From positions 85,723 through 149,722 of the forward strand of contig JASLNT010000016.1 of NCBI GenBank assembly GCA_030745875.1: DNA of 64,000 nucleotides. The letters are read 5' to 3'. Positions 63,911-64,000 of the stretch are shown piece after piece. The notes beneath the pieces are model-generated. The model did no database searches, had not been told where the DNA came from, and saw only the letters and a list, made by a program, of their open reading frames with translations. This DNA is from Phycisphaerae bacterium. GTDB taxonomy: Bacteria; Planctomycetota; Phycisphaerae; SM23-33. The number at the start of each line of letters is the position of its first letter. Position 1 is the first letter of the stretch. Made by a program: the position numbers and the translations under genes.

Positions 63911-64000
63911 TGTTTAGTCGGACCACCCGCTGGTGTTCAGTATCTCGCGCCAAGGTCGGCTAAGTCAACTGTGGTTGGTGGTCAGTCCTTTCGGCAGCTA
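63911..64000 (-). repeat. Diverged repeat next to attC 9 (copy 2)
   Basis: The 3' part of a cassette truncated by the window edge. It aligns with 57519-57600 over about 75 bases (shared TCGGACC, CAGTATCTCGCGCCA, GTCAACTGTGG). Confidence 0.6.

Larger units (their letters stand above)
56086..64000 (-). mobile_element. Integron gene-cassette array (eight complete cassettes, nine attC-like sites)
   Basis: Nine sites of 56-82 bases recur at 0.4-2.3 kb intervals, all in the same orientation on the minus strand. Each has inverted outer boxes (usually an AAC box, and GTTRRRY-type ends such as GTTAGGC, GTTAGGT, GTTGGC and GTTAAAG) and inner complementary arms. Between them lie single genes, mostly minus-strand, with short spacing to the sites and stop codons sometimes inside the site. 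This is the structure of an integron cassette array. attI and the integrase would lie upstream of the first cassette, i.e. past 64000. No integrase gene is in the window, so an integrase-lacking cluster is possible. Confidence 0.85.

Noticed and set aside
1..64000. CRISPR array, tRNA, rRNA or tmRNA genes
   Set aside because: No regular short repeats with spacers and no tRNA-like or rRNA-like sequences were noticed by eye; tmRNA was looked for near smpB and not seen.

Overview
The window is GC-rich chromosomal DNA from a planctomycete-like bacterium, probably Phycisphaerae or a relative. I infer this from family content, not from an rRNA gene. The evidence is a Rhodopirellula/Verrucomicrobium-type ECF sigma factor with a FecR-like partner, many Tat-exported sulfatases and Gfo/Idh oxidoreductases, DUF1080 proteins, secreted PQQ-type beta-propellers, an HzsA-related cytochrome protein and a ThuA-like protein. 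No rRNA, tRNA or CRISPR array was seen.

Layout: 0.3-3.5 kb carries a large DUF2339 membrane protein (-). 3.8-12.6 kb is a plus-strand run: PQQ propeller, ThuA-like protein, sulfatase, HzsA-related triheme protein and an isopropylmalate-synthase-superfamily enzyme that looks like a Re-citrate synthase. It ends in a strong hairpin terminator. 12.6-35.7 kb is a long minus-strand block of polysaccharide and sugar-acid genes: a sulfatase remnant, esterases, two secreted methyltransferase-like/PQQ fusions, a triple-DUF1080 protein, three Gfo/Idh proteins, a sigma/FecR pair, a sulfatase, a TolB-like protein, and a BlaI/BlaR1 pair. The BlaR1-like protein carries about twelve helical repeats, and its promoter has twin operators. 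35.9-39.0 kb holds a sulfatase and a nucleoside transporter. 39.1-42.0 kb is housekeeping (fmt, rsmB, smpB). 42.0-53.7 kb holds a DUF6259-like glycosidase, a TIM-barrel isomerase, an NSS transporter with its 49-aa small subunit, two sulfatases and two tandem-duplicated secreted metallopeptidase-like proteins. 53.7-56.1 kb has a truncated heparinase/SGNH fusion and a toroid protein.

From about 56.09 kb to the right edge the window is an integron gene-cassette array. Nine attC-like sites are all oriented on the minus strand and separate eight complete cassettes. The cassettes carry a carbohydrate esterase, a small unknown protein, a reversed pseudopilin-like gene, a 645-aa toroid protein, a P-loop kinase, a methyltransferase, a GH43/GH32-like propeller and a lipoprotein. 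Cassette polarity puts attI and the integrase, if present, beyond position 64000.

Taken together, the chromosome-borne genes fit extracellular desulfation and cleavage of sulfated polysaccharides, with oxidative 3-keto-glycoside chemistry (Gfo/Idh + DUF1080 + ThuA + TIM-barrel proteins). The neighbouring integron appears to hold further secreted carbohydrate-active genes as mobile cassettes.
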